Of a stretch of 64,000 nt of DNA, positions 26,626 through 35,640 are shown one piece after another. A model generated the notes under the pieces. That model was not told where the DNA came from and searched no databases. It saw only the letters and a program-made list of their open reading frames with translations. Within the stretch, counting starts at the first letter, position 1, and every line of letters begins with the position of its first letter. The stretch is from contig NZ_CP039371.1 of NCBI RefSeq assembly GCF_005080685.1, positions 2,356,001 through 2,420,000 of the forward strand. Reading direction: 5' to 3'. Position numbers and translations under genes: made by a program. The DNA is from Pseudomonas putida. GTDB taxonomy: Bacteria; Pseudomonadota; Gammaproteobacteria; Pseudomonadales; Pseudomonadaceae.

Positions 26626-27737
26626 GCCTCGAACTGCGTGGACGCCTCGGCATGGGTCGGACCCGCGCCGTAGCGAGCAAACCTTTGGCGGTGTTCGCCC
26701 GGCAAGGGAGTCCGCAGCCCTACGAGCTGGACCCGGCTGGTCTCGCAGAGCTGGCTCAGCGACATGAGGCCGACGGCCTGGACGCCATGCTGATCGCACA
26801 AAACGGATCCAGTGCCGACGTCTGGAGCCTCGCGGCCTGGAGTTTGGCTGCGACCCGGAGGATCGCAGCGGTGCTGTCGCATAGGCCTGGGCTACAGGCG
26901 CCAACCCTGGCTGCGCGAGCTTTCGCCTCACTTGACCAGTTGTCTGGCGGGCGGGTGTCCATGCATGTGATTCAGGGGTCGCAGGACGCCGAGCAGCGGC
27001 GCGACGGCGACCTGCTGGCGAAGGCGGACCGTTACCGGCGCAGCGGTGAGTACCTGGAGGTATTCAAGCTCAGCCTGACTGCCAGCGAGCCTTTCGACTA
27101 TGACGGCGAGTTCTACCAGGTACGCCAGGGATTCTCGCAGATCAAGCCGATGCAGCAGCCTTTACCCTTCATCTCCGCAGCGGGTGCTTCGGAGGAGGGC
27201 ATCGCCTTTGCTGCGCGCCATGTCGACGGCTATGCGCTCTTCCCCGAGCCGCTGGACGCCACCGCCCAGTTGTTGCGTCGGGTGCGTGAGGCGGCGGCCG
27301 GACACGGCAGGAACCTTCGCTTCTGGCGCGATGCTAATTTCGTGCTGGCCGAGACCGACGACCAAGCGCGGCAGAAAGTCGAAGCATTGGCCCGCGATCT
27401 GGCGGCGCAAGGCGCAGCAAAGGTTTCTGGGCAGCCGGAGAGCGAGGGTCTGCGTCGCTTGCACCGCGCGGCTGAGAAGGGTCATTGGCATGACCGAGCG
27501 CTTTACACCGGACTGCTGCCCTATGGCGTAGGCGGCCCGCCCTTCGTCGGTAGCCCGGAAACCGTGGCTGCGGCAGTGCTGGACTACTACGACCTGGGTA
27601 TCGAGCTGTTTTCGGTCGGCTTCGACGGCGATTCAGAGGCGGATCGAGGCCTTGCAACAGAGCTGCTGCAACGCATCCGACAAGGCGCCCTGGAACGCGA
27701 CCGCACGCGTGCGGCGCACACGGCGGAGGTACTGTGA
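26622..27737 (+). CDS. LLM class flavin-dependent monooxygenase (third tandem paralogue)
   Basis: A 371-residue protein starting MSLELRGRLGMGRTRAV at ATG 26622, overlapping the desulfinase stop. It shares HEADGLDAMLIAQNGSSADVWSLAAWSLAATRRI and ARAFASLDQLSGGRVSMHVIQGSQDAEQRRDGDLLAKADRYRRSGEYLEVF with the first two copies but is more diverged. It overlaps the permease gene, which starts with GTG at 27734. It is probably the partner oxygenase of the desulfinase or acts on a further sulfur compound. Confidence 0.88.
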   Translation: MSLELRGRLGMGRTRAVASKPLAVFARQGSPQPYELDPAGLAELAQRHEADGLDAMLIAQNGSSADVWSLAAWSLAATRRIAAVLSHRPGLQAPTLAARAFASLDQLSGGRVSMHVIQGSQDAEQRRDGDLLAKADRYRRSGEYLEVFKLSLTASEPFDYDGEFYQVRQGFSQIKPMQQPLPFISAAGASEEGIAFAARHVDGYALFPEPLDATAQLLRRVREAAAGHGRNLRFWRDANFVLAETDDQARQKVEALARDLAAQGAAKVSGQPESEGLRRLHRAAEKGHWHDRALYTGLLPYGVGGPPFVGSPETVAAAVLDYYDLGIELFSVGFDGDSEADRGLATELLQRIRQGALERDRTRAAHTAEVL

Positions 27738-29464
27738 CGGACAGCCTACTGCTTGGTCGCCGTTTGCGGATGCTATCAGCGCCCAGGGACTGGCGCTGGC
27801 GACCAGGTCTCGGGGCCTGGGTGCTGCTGGCCGCGCTGGTATTTTACGGTAGCCCGCTCCTCAGCCTGCTGGTAGCCAGCCTGCGCAGCGCCCCCCTTGG
27901 CCAGGCCGGGCAGTGGACGCTGGCTGCCTGGGTTGCGGTCGTCAACGATGCCCGGCTGGTCGAAGCAGCGTTCAATTCGCTTGCCCTGTCGCTGCTCAAC
28001 CTGCTGGTCGCGCTTCCGGTGGCTGCGGTACTTACGGTACTGGCGGTACGCAGCGACCTGCCAGGTCGGAAGGCGATCACGCCGTTGATGCTAGTGATGT
28101 TCTCGCTGCCCTCGCTGTTCTACGCACTGGGTTTCGAGCTGCTCGCGAATCCTTACACTGGCCTGCTCAACAGCCTGCTGACGCCTGGGTTGCTGAACAT
28201 CGAATCGTTTACCGGAATGGCGCTCGTCAACGGCTTTCGTTGCATCGCTTTCACCTATCTGTTCCTCCTGGGACCGGTCCGTGCCATGGCCGCCGAACAG
28301 GAGGAGGCTTCACGCGTCAGCGGCCGTGGCGCCTTGTACAGTTTCTGGCGGATCGGGCTGCCTGGCTTGACACCGGCGCTGGCCGGCGCCGCCATCTTTG
28401 CCTTCCTCGGCGGCCTTGAGGTGTTCGACCTGGCGCTGATCATCGGTGTGCCTGCTGGCATCCCGGTGTTGGCGGTGGAGCTGTTCGACTGGCTGAATGC
28501 CCCCCTGCCACGCTATGGCGAGGCGGCCGTGGTCGCCTTGGGCATGGTCCTGGTGCTGAGCATAGGGTTATGGGCGCAAGCGCGATTGGTGGGGCGCCGC
28601 AGCTTCGTCAGTGTCGGCGCCAAGGCCGCCGCGCCGCGCACCCTGGCCTTGGGCCGGTGGCGTTGGCCATTGGCGCTGGCGGTCTGGGGCTATTTGGCAG
28701 TGGCCCAACTGATGCCGATGCTGTCGCTGCTGGCGTCGTCGTTCCAGCCATTCCCTGGGGTGGTGGGTGCCTTCAGTCTGCGGCACTACTACGCAGTGCT
28801 GGCAAGCCCGGAAGTGCGTGGAGCCCTGGTCAACACCCTAGGCCTTGCATGTGGTACCGGCCTGCTGACGTCAACCTTGGGCCTGGTTTTGGCCCAGGTC
28901 GAGCGAAGCCTGGCGCGACGAGCCGGCCAACTGCTGCGTTTTTTGACCATGCTGCCGCTGGCGATGCCGGGCGTCGTGGTAGCCCTGGCGCTCAGCTGGG
29001 CTTACGTTGGCATTCCCGGCCTGCGAGCACTGTATGGCAGCTTTGCAATGATGCTCATCGCTTTGGTGGTGTCGCTCACTCCCCTGGCGGTACAGATTGG
29101 CCAGGCTAGCCTGGCGCAGCTGTCGCCGCAGCTCTACGAGGCCGCCCGGGTGTCCGGCGCGGCACCCTGGCGGGCCTGGCGCGACACCACCATGCGGCTC
29201 TGTCTGCCGGGGTTTCTCGTCGGATGGTACCTGGCCCTAATCGCCGTGAGTGGCTCCCTGGACATTCCCTTGCTGCTCGGTGGTCCGGGCCTGGAGACAC
29301 TGTCCACCACCATCTACACCTACAACGCCCGTGGGCAGCTCGGACAGGCCGCAGCCTTGCTCTGCCTGTTGTTGCTGTTGATCCTGCTTCCCGCGCCGCT
29401 ATTGGCTGTCGGGCGTCCGATGCGCCGTTGGCGCCGGGGCCCCTCGACCGAGGACCAATCATGA
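27734..29464 (+). CDS. ABC transporter permease, fused two-domain (AfuB/ThiP-type)
   Basis: A 576-residue protein, GTG start overlapping the LLM stop (GTGA). It contains two permease domains of about six membrane segments each, with EAA loops at EEASRVSGRGALYSFWRIGLPGLTP (about residue 195-220) and YEAARVSGAAPWRAWRDTTMRLCLPG (about 470-495). This architecture is typical of iron(III), thiamine and 2-aminoethylphosphonate importers. The ATPase gene follows with an ATGA overlap and a matching binding protein is at 34224. Given the operon, the cargo is more likely an organosulfur anion than iron. Confidence 0.88.
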   Translation: MTDSLLLGRRLRMLSAPRDWRWRPGLGAWVLLAALVFYGSPLLSLLVASLRSAPLGQAGQWTLAAWVAVVNDARLVEAAFNSLALSLLNLLVALPVAAVLTVLAVRSDLPGRKAITPLMLVMFSLPSLFYALGFELLANPYTGLLNSLLTPGLLNIESFTGMALVNGFRCIAFTYLFLLGPVRAMAAEQEEASRVSGRGALYSFWRIGLPGLTPALAGAAIFAFLGGLEVFDLALIIGVPAGIPVLAVELFDWLNAPLPRYGEAAVVALGMVLVLSIGLWAQARLVGRRSFVSVGAKAAAPRTLALGRWRWPLALAVWGYLAVAQLMPMLSLLASSFQPFPGVVGAFSLRHYYAVLASPEVRGALVNTLGLACGTGLLTSTLGLVLAQVERSLARRAGQLLRFLTMLPLAMPGVVVALALSWAYVGIPGLRALYGSFAMMLIALVVSLTPLAVQIGQASLAQLSPQLYEAARVSGAAPWRAWRDTTMRLCLPGFLVGWYLALIAVSGSLDIPLLLGGPGLETLSTTIYTYNARGQLGQAAALLCLLLLLILLPAPLLAVGRPMRRWRRGPSTEDQS

Positions 29465-30612
29465 GTCATGTACGCCTGAACCAACTGCGCAAGCGCTACG
29501 GTGCCAATCACGACGCGACCAAGGCAATCAATGGGCTGGACCTCTCGATAGAGCCCGGCGAGTTCTTCGTTCTTCTCGGTCCCAGCGGTTGCGGCAAGAC
29601 CACCACTCTGCGCTGCATTGCTGGGCTAGAGCGCCCTGACGAAGGTAGCATCGAGATCGCGGGAACCCTGGTGGCTGCGCCAGAGCGCGGGCTGTTCGTC
29701 CCGCCGGAGAGGCGTGATTTGGGCATGGTGTTCCAGAACTACGCGCTGTGGCCACACATGACGGTGGAAGCCAACGTGGCCTATCCGGTCCGAGCCCGCC
29801 GTAGTGCTGATGACACTGGTCTGGTGGCCCGGCGTGCGCTGCGTCAGGTGGGCCTGGAGGCTCTGGCTGGCCGCTACCCGGCCCAGTTGTCCGGCGGCCA
29901 GCAGCAGCGTGTGGCCTTGGCACGGGCGTTGGCAGCCTCACCACAGCTGCTTCTGTTCGATGAGCCACTGTCTAACCTGGATGCCAGTTTACGCTTGCAA
30001 CTGCGCGAACAGCTTAGAACCTTGCACCGGGAGCTGGGCTACACAGCTGTTTATGTGACTCACGACCAGAGCGAAGCCCTGGCACTGGCCGACCGCATCG
30101 CCGTGATGCAGGGCGGGCAACTGGCTCAGCTCGGCACGCCGCAGGAGATCTATGCACGGCCCGCTTCACCATTCGTTGCCAGTTTTGTCGGCTTCGACAA
30201 CCTGCTCGCGGTGCAGGACGTGCGTGAGTCAGCCGGCGGGCTGGCGCTGGACCTCGGCCTGACGAGGCCGCTATGGCTGCCTGGAGCCAGGCGGGGCGTA
30301 GATGAGGTAGGGCAACTGGCGGTGCGCGCCAGTGATCTGCTGGCTAGCCCTCAGGCCATGCCCGGCTCGCTGGCACTGCCCCAGGCTCGGGTTATGGATG
30401 TGCAATACCTCGGAGGCCGTCATGAGGCACTGGTGCACGCGGGTGCCGTGAAGCTGCGGGTGACGCTGCAGGCGCAAGACTGGTCGGTTCCACCCGCCGC
30501 CCTGGTCGGACCGCAGACACTGCACCTGCAGTTTGCCGCACAGCGTTGCGTGCTGTTGGCTGCCACGCCAGCCAAGCAGCACTCGCAGGCCCAACCAGCG
30601 ATAGCAGGCTAA
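29461..30612 (+). CDS. ABC transporter ATP-binding protein (Fe/polyamine/2-AEP type)
   Basis: A 383-residue ATPase; ATG 29461 overlaps the permease stop. Walker [10 protein letters not shown] is at about residue 40, the Q-loop is [11 protein letters not shown], the signature [15 protein letters not shown], Walker [13 protein letters not shown] and the switch VTHDQSEA. The last 130 residues form a TOBE-like domain. It energises the fused permease encoded just before it. Confidence 0.92.
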   Translation: MSHVRLNQLRKRYGANHDATKAINGLDLSIEPGEFFVLLGPSGCGKTTTLRCIAGLERPDEGSIEIAGTLVAAPERGLFVPPERRDLGMVFQNYALWPHMTVEANVAYPVRARRSADDTGLVARRALRQVGLEALAGRYPAQLSGGQQQRVALARALAASPQLLLFDEPLSNLDASLRLQLREQLRTLHRELGYTAVYVTHDQSEALALADRIAVMQGGQLAQLGTPQEIYARPASPFVASFVGFDNLLAVQDVRESAGGLALDLGLTRPLWLPGARRGVDEVGQLAVRASDLLASPQAMPGSLALPQARVMDVQYLGGRHEALVHAGAVKLRVTLQAQDWSVPPAALVGPQTLHLQFAAQRCVLLAATPAKQHSQAQPAIAG

Positions 30613-30641
30613 GTCACGGTTGTAAGCATGGATCGTTTTGA

Positions 30642-30690
30642 TATATCTAAAAGTAATTATTATGTGTAATTATTATTTCTTGTAGATATA
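30642..30690. promoter_or_regulatory. AT-rich control region with direct and inverted repeats upstream of the LysR gene
   Basis: TAATTATTA occurs twice (30654-30662 and 30667-30675), offset by 13 bases. Both copies are enclosed by the inverted pair TATATCTA (30642-30649) and TAGATATA (30683-30690). It lies just before ATG 30705 and probably serves autoregulation of the LysR gene. Confidence 0.45.
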
Positions 30691-30704
30691 GAAGTGCGTC
30701 GGCC

Positions 30705-31628
30705 ATGGCCAATCTCGACCTCAATCTGAACCTGCTCGCCACGCTTGATGTGTTGCTCAGCGAAGGCAGTGTCAACCGAACCGCTGCCCGTTTTGGTGTG
30801 AGCCAGGCGGCAATCAGCGTGCAGTTGGCGAAATTGCGCAGCCATTTTGGTGACGATATCTTCGTTCCCCGGGGGCGTCGCCTGGTCGCTACCCCGTTCG
30901 CCGAAACCCTGCGTGAGCCGGTGCGGGAGCTGATCGAGCAGGCGCAGCGGGTGATCGGCCTGCGCCAGGGCTTCGACCCCGCCACTACCGGGCGCGATTT
31001 TCATATACATGCTGGCGACATCGACTCAATCCTGCTGCTGTCCCACGTTGTTCGCGGGCTGCACGAGGTGGCGCCGAACATCCGCCTGTTCATCCATGGC
31101 TCGGTAGCAGCGGCCTCGATGATCGACTTCTTCATCCGCCCGGTCGGCTTGCACACGCCGGAATATGCCAGTTGCGTACTCTATACCGACCACTATTGCG
31201 TGCTGGCCGACGCGGAGCATCCGGCACTGGCTGGCAGCGTCAGCCATTCAGACTACTTTGCCGCCAACCACATCGTCCGCCATGCCGGGCACACCGGAGC
31301 ACCGAGTTTCGAAGCAGCGACCATGGCGCGCCTAGGTAACGTGCGCAAGGTCGCCCAAGTGGTCGATCACTATGGCAGCATCCCTCCAATGCTAGTGGGC
31401 ACCCGTTACCTCACCACGGTGCCGAGTTACTTCGCCAGGCAAATGGCAAAAAGCTTTCCGCTGAAATTCGTCGAATTGCCGTTCGAGTTTCCTGGGCAGA
31501 CCATTCTTCTGCAGTGGCACCCTCATTTGGCGGGGGACATGGCGGCGAATTGGCTGAGAACCTTTATCGTCGAATCGGCGAGCGAGCTTTACGGCTGCGA
31601 GCAGGCTGGAAAGTTATTTTCAGAATAA
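30705..31628 (+). CDS. LysR-family transcriptional regulator (NodD/LinR-like)
   Basis: A 307-residue protein. The N-terminal helix-turn-helix is NLLATLDVLLSEGSVNRTAARFGVSQAAISVQLAKLRSHFGDDIFV, followed by the NodD-type effector domain (GRDFHIHAGDIDSILL, VLYTDHYCVLADAEHP). It sits inside the desulfinase operon in the same orientation, between the ABC transporter and the TonB receptor, and is the likely local regulator responding to the substrate or a pathway intermediate. The AT-rich palindromes at 23133 and 31653 and the repeats at 30642 are its candidate sites. Confidence 0.9.
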   Translation: MANLDLNLNLLATLDVLLSEGSVNRTAARFGVSQAAISVQLAKLRSHFGDDIFVPRGRRLVATPFAETLREPVRELIEQAQRVIGLRQGFDPATTGRDFHIHAGDIDSILLLSHVVRGLHEVAPNIRLFIHGSVAAASMIDFFIRPVGLHTPEYASCVLYTDHYCVLADAEHPALAGSVSHSDYFAANHIVRHAGHTGAPSFEAATMARLGNVRKVAQVVDHYGSIPPMLVGTRYLTTVPSYFARQMAKSFPLKFVELPFEFPGQTILLQWHPHLAGDMAANWLRTFIVESASELYGCEQAGKLFSE

Positions 31629-31652
31629 CTGAAAGTTAAGCCTGAGTTAGGT

Positions 31653-31667
31653 GGAAATTATATTTCC
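31653..31667. promoter_or_regulatory. Short palindrome upstream of the second TonB receptor
   Basis: GGAAAT-TAT-ATTTCC, a perfect inverted repeat with a 3-base centre, in the 133-base gap between the LysR stop and the receptor start. It may be an operator for a separate receptor promoter. Confidence 0.35.
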
Positions 31668-31761
31668 CAAAGCGCACCAGTGTGAATTAAAACGTATTTC
31701 CTTATTTGCACTTCGGAAACTATCTTCGGCGGCTCTACACAACTTGATGGAGTTTGCCTGG

Positions 31762-34209
31762 ATGCGTTTTGTCGATGTTGCTCCCGGAGTCCGGAGCCTG
31801 AGTTTCACCTTGCTGAGCACCTGGGGCCTGACCCAACTGCTGGACCCGGCCAGCGCCCTGGCCGCTGAGCAGCCAGGCGCCGAAGCCGCTACCCCCCGTC
31901 TGGACCCGGTGATCAGTTTAGGCACCAACCGCCACGACGCCACCTCGCTGCAGAGCAGTTCGCCGGTTGATGTGATCAGCGCAGAGCAACTGCAGCGGGC
32001 ACCTGGCACAGGCTTAAGCGGCATCCTGCAGAACCTGCTGCCTTCGTTCCACTTCCCCCAGGCCATGCAGCAGGCGGACGCGGTGTTTTCGGTCGGCGGT
32101 GGTTCGCTGCGCGGCTTGCCGCCGGGAGAAACGCTGATTCTGGTGAACGGCAAGCGCCGTCATCCTTCGCCTCTGCTGAACATCGGTAGCGTCTACGACC
32201 GTGGCTCGACCAACACCGACCTCAATGCCATCCCGGTGAGCGCTATCGACCATGTCGAGGTGCTGCGCGACGGGGCGTCGGCGCAATATGGCTCGGACGC
32301 CATCGCTGGCGTTGTGAATATCGTGCTCAAAGAGCGCGACAGCGGCGGCGGCTTTAACACCCGTATCGGCCAATACAGTAAGGGCGATGGCCTGCGCAAA
32401 AGCTATGGCGCATGGAAAGGGTTCGCACTGCCGGGCGACGGTTTCCTCACCCTGAGTCTGGATGCGTTGGACAAGGATAAGACACGCTCCGCCTCGACCG
32501 ACCGACGGCACTTCTTCAACAGCGATGGTAGTGAAATAGCTTTCGACCGCAAGTGGGATACCGGCGACGCTGCGGCCGATCGCTACAGCTTCGCGCTCAA
32601 TGCCGACGTCGGCCTCAGCGATGCTCTGCGCGCCTACGGATTCGCCACCTATTCCTACAACCGAGTGCGCGCCAACACCCCATTTGTTGCGCCCACCAAT
32701 GCGAACAACCGACTGGATGTCTACCCAGCCGGCTACACCCCGGAAATCACCCTGAAGACTGAAGACATCGGCGCTACCGGAGGGCTCAAATACGACCTGG
32801 GCGACATTGGGCGCTTCGATTTCTCGCTGAATCATGGCGAGAACCGCTCGCGCTATTACCGGCCAGTTACCCTAAACCCGACCTACGTGGATGCCGCCAG
32901 CACTACCAAGAACTACTCGGGGCAGTTCCGCTTCTACCAGAACAACGCCACCCTGGACTACGTCAACGACTTGCACCTCGGCGGCCTGGAACGGCCCTTC
33001 ACGGTTAACGCCGGTATCGCCTGGCGTAATGAGAAGTTCGAAGAACTTGCCGGTGACGATGACTCCTGGCAAACGGGCGACTACCGCAATCCCAATGGCT
33101 CCACGCCTAATCCCGGCGCCGGCTACCGGCCTGCCGACGAAGGTGTCTACAAACGTAACGTATTCGGTGTCTACGGTGGCGTGGAGCACCAGTTGACCGA
33201 CAAGCTGAACCTTGGTGTCACCGCGCGCACCGAACGCTATTCCGATTTCGGCAGTACCTCTACCGGCAAGCTCAGCGTGCGTTATGACTTTACCCCTGCA
33301 GTGGCGCTACGCGGCACCATCAGCAGCGGCTATCGGGCGCCTTCGCTGTCGCAAATCGGTTACCAGCGCACTGACGGGCAGATCCTCGCCGGTACCGACT
33401 ACTACTCACTCATCCACATGTTTCCGGCCGATTCGGAAGCTGCGCGCGCCTTGGGCGCTACCGACCTGAAACCGGAGAAGTCGACGAGCTACTCTCTGGG
33501 TCTGGTGCTGCGGCCGACGCCGGACAGTTCGCTTACCATAGATGCCTACAAGATTTTCTTGCGGGACCGTGTGGTGCTCACCGAGAACCTCACCGGCAGC
33601 CGTGTGCGCGAGATCCTCAGTGCTGCTGGCTACACCAACATCATCGGTGCCAGCTACTTCACCAATGGCATGGACACCGAGACCACCGGCGTCGACATCG
33701 TCGGGCGCCAACATCTGGGCCTTGCCGCATACGGTGATGTGGACCTGTCGGCGAGCTTTAGTGCCGGACGCACCAAGGTGACTGACATCGCCGAGATCCC
33801 AAGGCTTGCCGGCACCGACAACATCCCCATCGGCCGACGTATCGTCAGCCTCGCCGAGGATGCTGCACCGAACAACAAGTTGCGACTGGAGGCACGCCAC
33901 AACATAGGTAAATGGCATACGACCCTAGCTGCCACCCGTTACGGCACGTACAGCCTGAAGGCTGCCGAGGGACAGGAGAGCTACGACAAGAGCTATGGCC
34001 CGCAGTGGGTGACCGATCTCGATCTGGCCTATGACGTAACCCGCGAGCTGACCGTATCGGTCGGCGCCAACAACCTATTCAACACTCACCCGGACAAGTC
34101 CACTGGGGCCTCGCGCAGCACCTCCGGCTACCTCGTGAAGTATTCGCACATCGTCCCGGACGGCGCCGAGGGAGCCTTCTACTACCTGAACCTCGACTAC
34201 CACTTCTGA
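31762..34209 (+). CDS. TonB-dependent outer-membrane receptor
   Basis: An 815-residue receptor. ATG 31762 is chosen because GGAG lies nine bases before it and it gives a signal-peptide-like N-terminus ending ASALAAEQ; a GTG at 31651 would add 37 unlikely residues. The plug has SLRGLPPGETLILVNGKRRH and DHVEVLRDGASAQYGSDAIAGVVNIVLK, the C-terminal barrel VGANNLFNTHPDK, and the protein ends in LNLDYHF. It is a paralogue of the receptor at 11231. It lies 14 bases before the binding-protein gene, so the pair probably handles outer-membrane and periplasmic capture of one substrate. Confidence 0.92.
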   Translation: MRFVDVAPGVRSLSFTLLSTWGLTQLLDPASALAAEQPGAEAATPRLDPVISLGTNRHDATSLQSSSPVDVISAEQLQRAPGTGLSGILQNLLPSFHFPQAMQQADAVFSVGGGSLRGLPPGETLILVNGKRRHPSPLLNIGSVYDRGSTNTDLNAIPVSAIDHVEVLRDGASAQYGSDAIAGVVNIVLKERDSGGGFNTRIGQYSKGDGLRKSYGAWKGFALPGDGFLTLSLDALDKDKTRSASTDRRHFFNSDGSEIAFDRKWDTGDAAADRYSFALNADVGLSDALRAYGFATYSYNRVRANTPFVAPTNANNRLDVYPAGYTPEITLKTEDIGATGGLKYDLGDIGRFDFSLNHGENRSRYYRPVTLNPTYVDAASTTKNYSGQFRFYQNNATLDYVNDLHLGGLERPFTVNAGIAWRNEKFEELAGDDDSWQTGDYRNPNGSTPNPGAGYRPADEGVYKRNVFGVYGGVEHQLTDKLNLGVTARTERYSDFGSTSTGKLSVRYDFTPAVALRGTISSGYRAPSLSQIGYQRTDGQILAGTDYYSLIHMFPADSEAARALGATDLKPEKSTSYSLGLVLRPTPDSSLTIDAYKIFLRDRVVLTENLTGSRVREILSAAGYTNIIGASYFTNGMDTETTGVDIVGRQHLGLAAYGDVDLSASFSAGRTKVTDIAEIPRLAGTDNIPIGRRIVSLAEDAAPNNKLRLEARHNIGKWHTTLAATRYGTYSLKAAEGQESYDKSYGPQWVTDLDLAYDVTRELTVSVGANNLFNTHPDKSTGASRSTSGYLVKYSHIVPDGAEGAFYYLNLDYHF

Positions 34210-34223
34210 GACAAGGAACTTTC

Positions 34224-35294
34224 ATGCCTGCTACCAAGACTTCATGCCACTGGCTGCTGGCCCCGGCCCTGGCGGGACTGCTTCTGCTGGGCGGCTGTGG
34301 CGCTGACTCGCCGCCGGAAGTTGCCGCGGCGGCACCAGCGCTGTCGGCCGAACTGCAGACGCTATACGAGCAAGCCAAGCAAGCCGGGGAAAAGGAACTG
34401 GTGCTGTACACTGCTTTTCCCGAGACGGTGGAGTTGTGGCAGGCCTTTCAGCAGGATTTCCCTGAGATCCGCTTCAAGCCGACGGCCACTACCCAGCTGT
34501 ATACCCGACTGGCCAGTGAGGCAGCTTCGGGTAACCATATCGGCGACCTGGTGCTGACCGGCTACAGCGAACTGGCCGAACTGGTTCGCCAAGGCCGTCT
34601 GGAGCGTGATGTGCCTGCCAGTAGCGCCGCCATTCCAGCGACCTACCGTGACCCGGACGGGTACTTCCAACAGCCCTGGGTCAACGCCTTCACCTTGGCC
34701 TATAATAGCCGTTTGCTACGCCCGGAGCAGGTACCGCAAACGTGGGAGCAGATCCTTGACCCGCGCTTCAAGGGGCGCTTCGCCCACGTACGTTTCGTCG
34801 GTGCCAGCCCCTTCGACGCTGCAGTGGTGTTGCTTCAGGAAGAGGGCAAGCTGAGCGACGCACAGCTGCAGGGCATCCATGATAACGGCGGGGTCAGCGA
34901 CAACCCCGGCACCCTGACAGCGAACCTGGCCCAGGGTCGTACCGACTTCGTGCTTTGGGCTCCGGCACAGGTGGTAGCGCGGTTACGCGACAACGGTGCA
35001 CCGGTGGCGCTGGCATTCCCTGCTGACGTGGCCATTCTCTATGGCCCTGGCGTCGCCAGTCTGCGCAACGCGCCGCACCCCCACGCAGCTCGGTTGTTCA
35101 AGGATTGGCTGTTCACTCCAAGGGCCCAGGCGATCATCGCCGAACAGGAGTATGCGTATGGGACCATGCCCGGTAGTCCCACACCGAAGGGATTTCCGCC
35201 GATCGAGAGCTTCAGGCAGAAGAGCATTCCCTTCGAGCAAGTGAACGCTTACTTCGATCGCTATCGTGAGAAAACCCGCGCCATTTGGCGATGA
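34224..35294 (+). CDS. Lipoprotein ABC substrate-binding protein (Fe(III)/2-AEP-type, SBP_bac family)
   Basis: A 356-residue lipoprotein with lipobox LLLGGC (Cys about residue 25). The mature part has EKELVLYTAFPETVELWQAFQQDFPEIRFKPT, PWVNAFTLAYNSRLL and GRFAHVRFVGASPFDA, as in AfuA/FbpA-like binding proteins. It should serve the AfuB/ThiP-type permease and ATPase at 27734-30612, although the LysR and TonB receptor genes separate them. I do not see the iron-binding tyrosine pair of FbpA placed clearly, which agrees with a non-iron ligand. Its stop is followed at once by degraded T6SS sequence, marking the island boundary. Confidence 0.85.
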   Translation: MPATKTSCHWLLAPALAGLLLLGGCGADSPPEVAAAAPALSAELQTLYEQAKQAGEKELVLYTAFPETVELWQAFQQDFPEIRFKPTATTQLYTRLASEAASGNHIGDLVLTGYSELAELVRQGRLERDVPASSAAIPATYRDPDGYFQQPWVNAFTLAYNSRLLRPEQVPQTWEQILDPRFKGRFAHVRFVGASPFDAAVVLLQEEGKLSDAQLQGIHDNGGVSDNPGTLTANLAQGRTDFVLWAPAQVVARLRDNGAPVALAFPADVAILYGPGVASLRNAPHPHAARLFKDWLFTPRAQAIIAEQEYAYGTMPGSPTPKGFPPIESFRQKSIPFEQVNAYFDRYREKTRAIWR

Positions 35295-35331
35295 GCTTCG
35301 GGCTGGCGGCGATTGGAACCTGGACGACATC

Positions 35332-35393
35332 CCAATTGGTAGGCGCGCTGCGGATCGTCGCGCCGAGCCTGGTGTTTGATGATCCAGCCGACG
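35332..35393 (-). pseudogene. Fragment of a VasX-type effector gene
   Basis: About 60 bases match the segment at 41782-41843 of the intact effector gene, coding GWIIKHQARRDDPQRAYQL against GWIVKRQVWREDPQRAYQL. It is joined directly to the end of a DUF6708 pseudogene. It is a recombination scar rather than a gene. Confidence 0.7.
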
Positions 35394-35399
35394 AGTACG

Positions 35400-35640
35400 A
35401 TTTCACCGGGTTCGCCGGTTCGCCAGGGGGCGTAGTGGCGCCACGCTTCTGCTGGAGTCAGGCAGATCGCATGAAGCGGTCTGTGCCACCAGTTGGGTTC
35501 GCTAGGCGGGGGGAGTTTGTCGGGGCCGTGGTCCATGAAGTGGCGGAGGTATTCCCAGACTTCGGCAACGTATTGGATGTCGGGTTCGGTGGGTTCGTTG
35601 CTGTCGATCCAGAGGCAGTCCTTTTGATGGAGCTTGCCGT
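35400..35640 (-). repeat. Duplicated DUF6708 C-terminal segment, copy 1
   Basis: About 240 bases here match 37358-37598 in the same orientation, with about 11 differences by my count. The repeat boundary at 35400 is the exact point where the effector fragment begins. Confidence 0.85.

Noticed and set aside
30654..30675. TAATTATTA direct repeat considered as the start of a CRISPR or iteron array
   Set aside because: Only two copies of nine bases, and no further units nearby.
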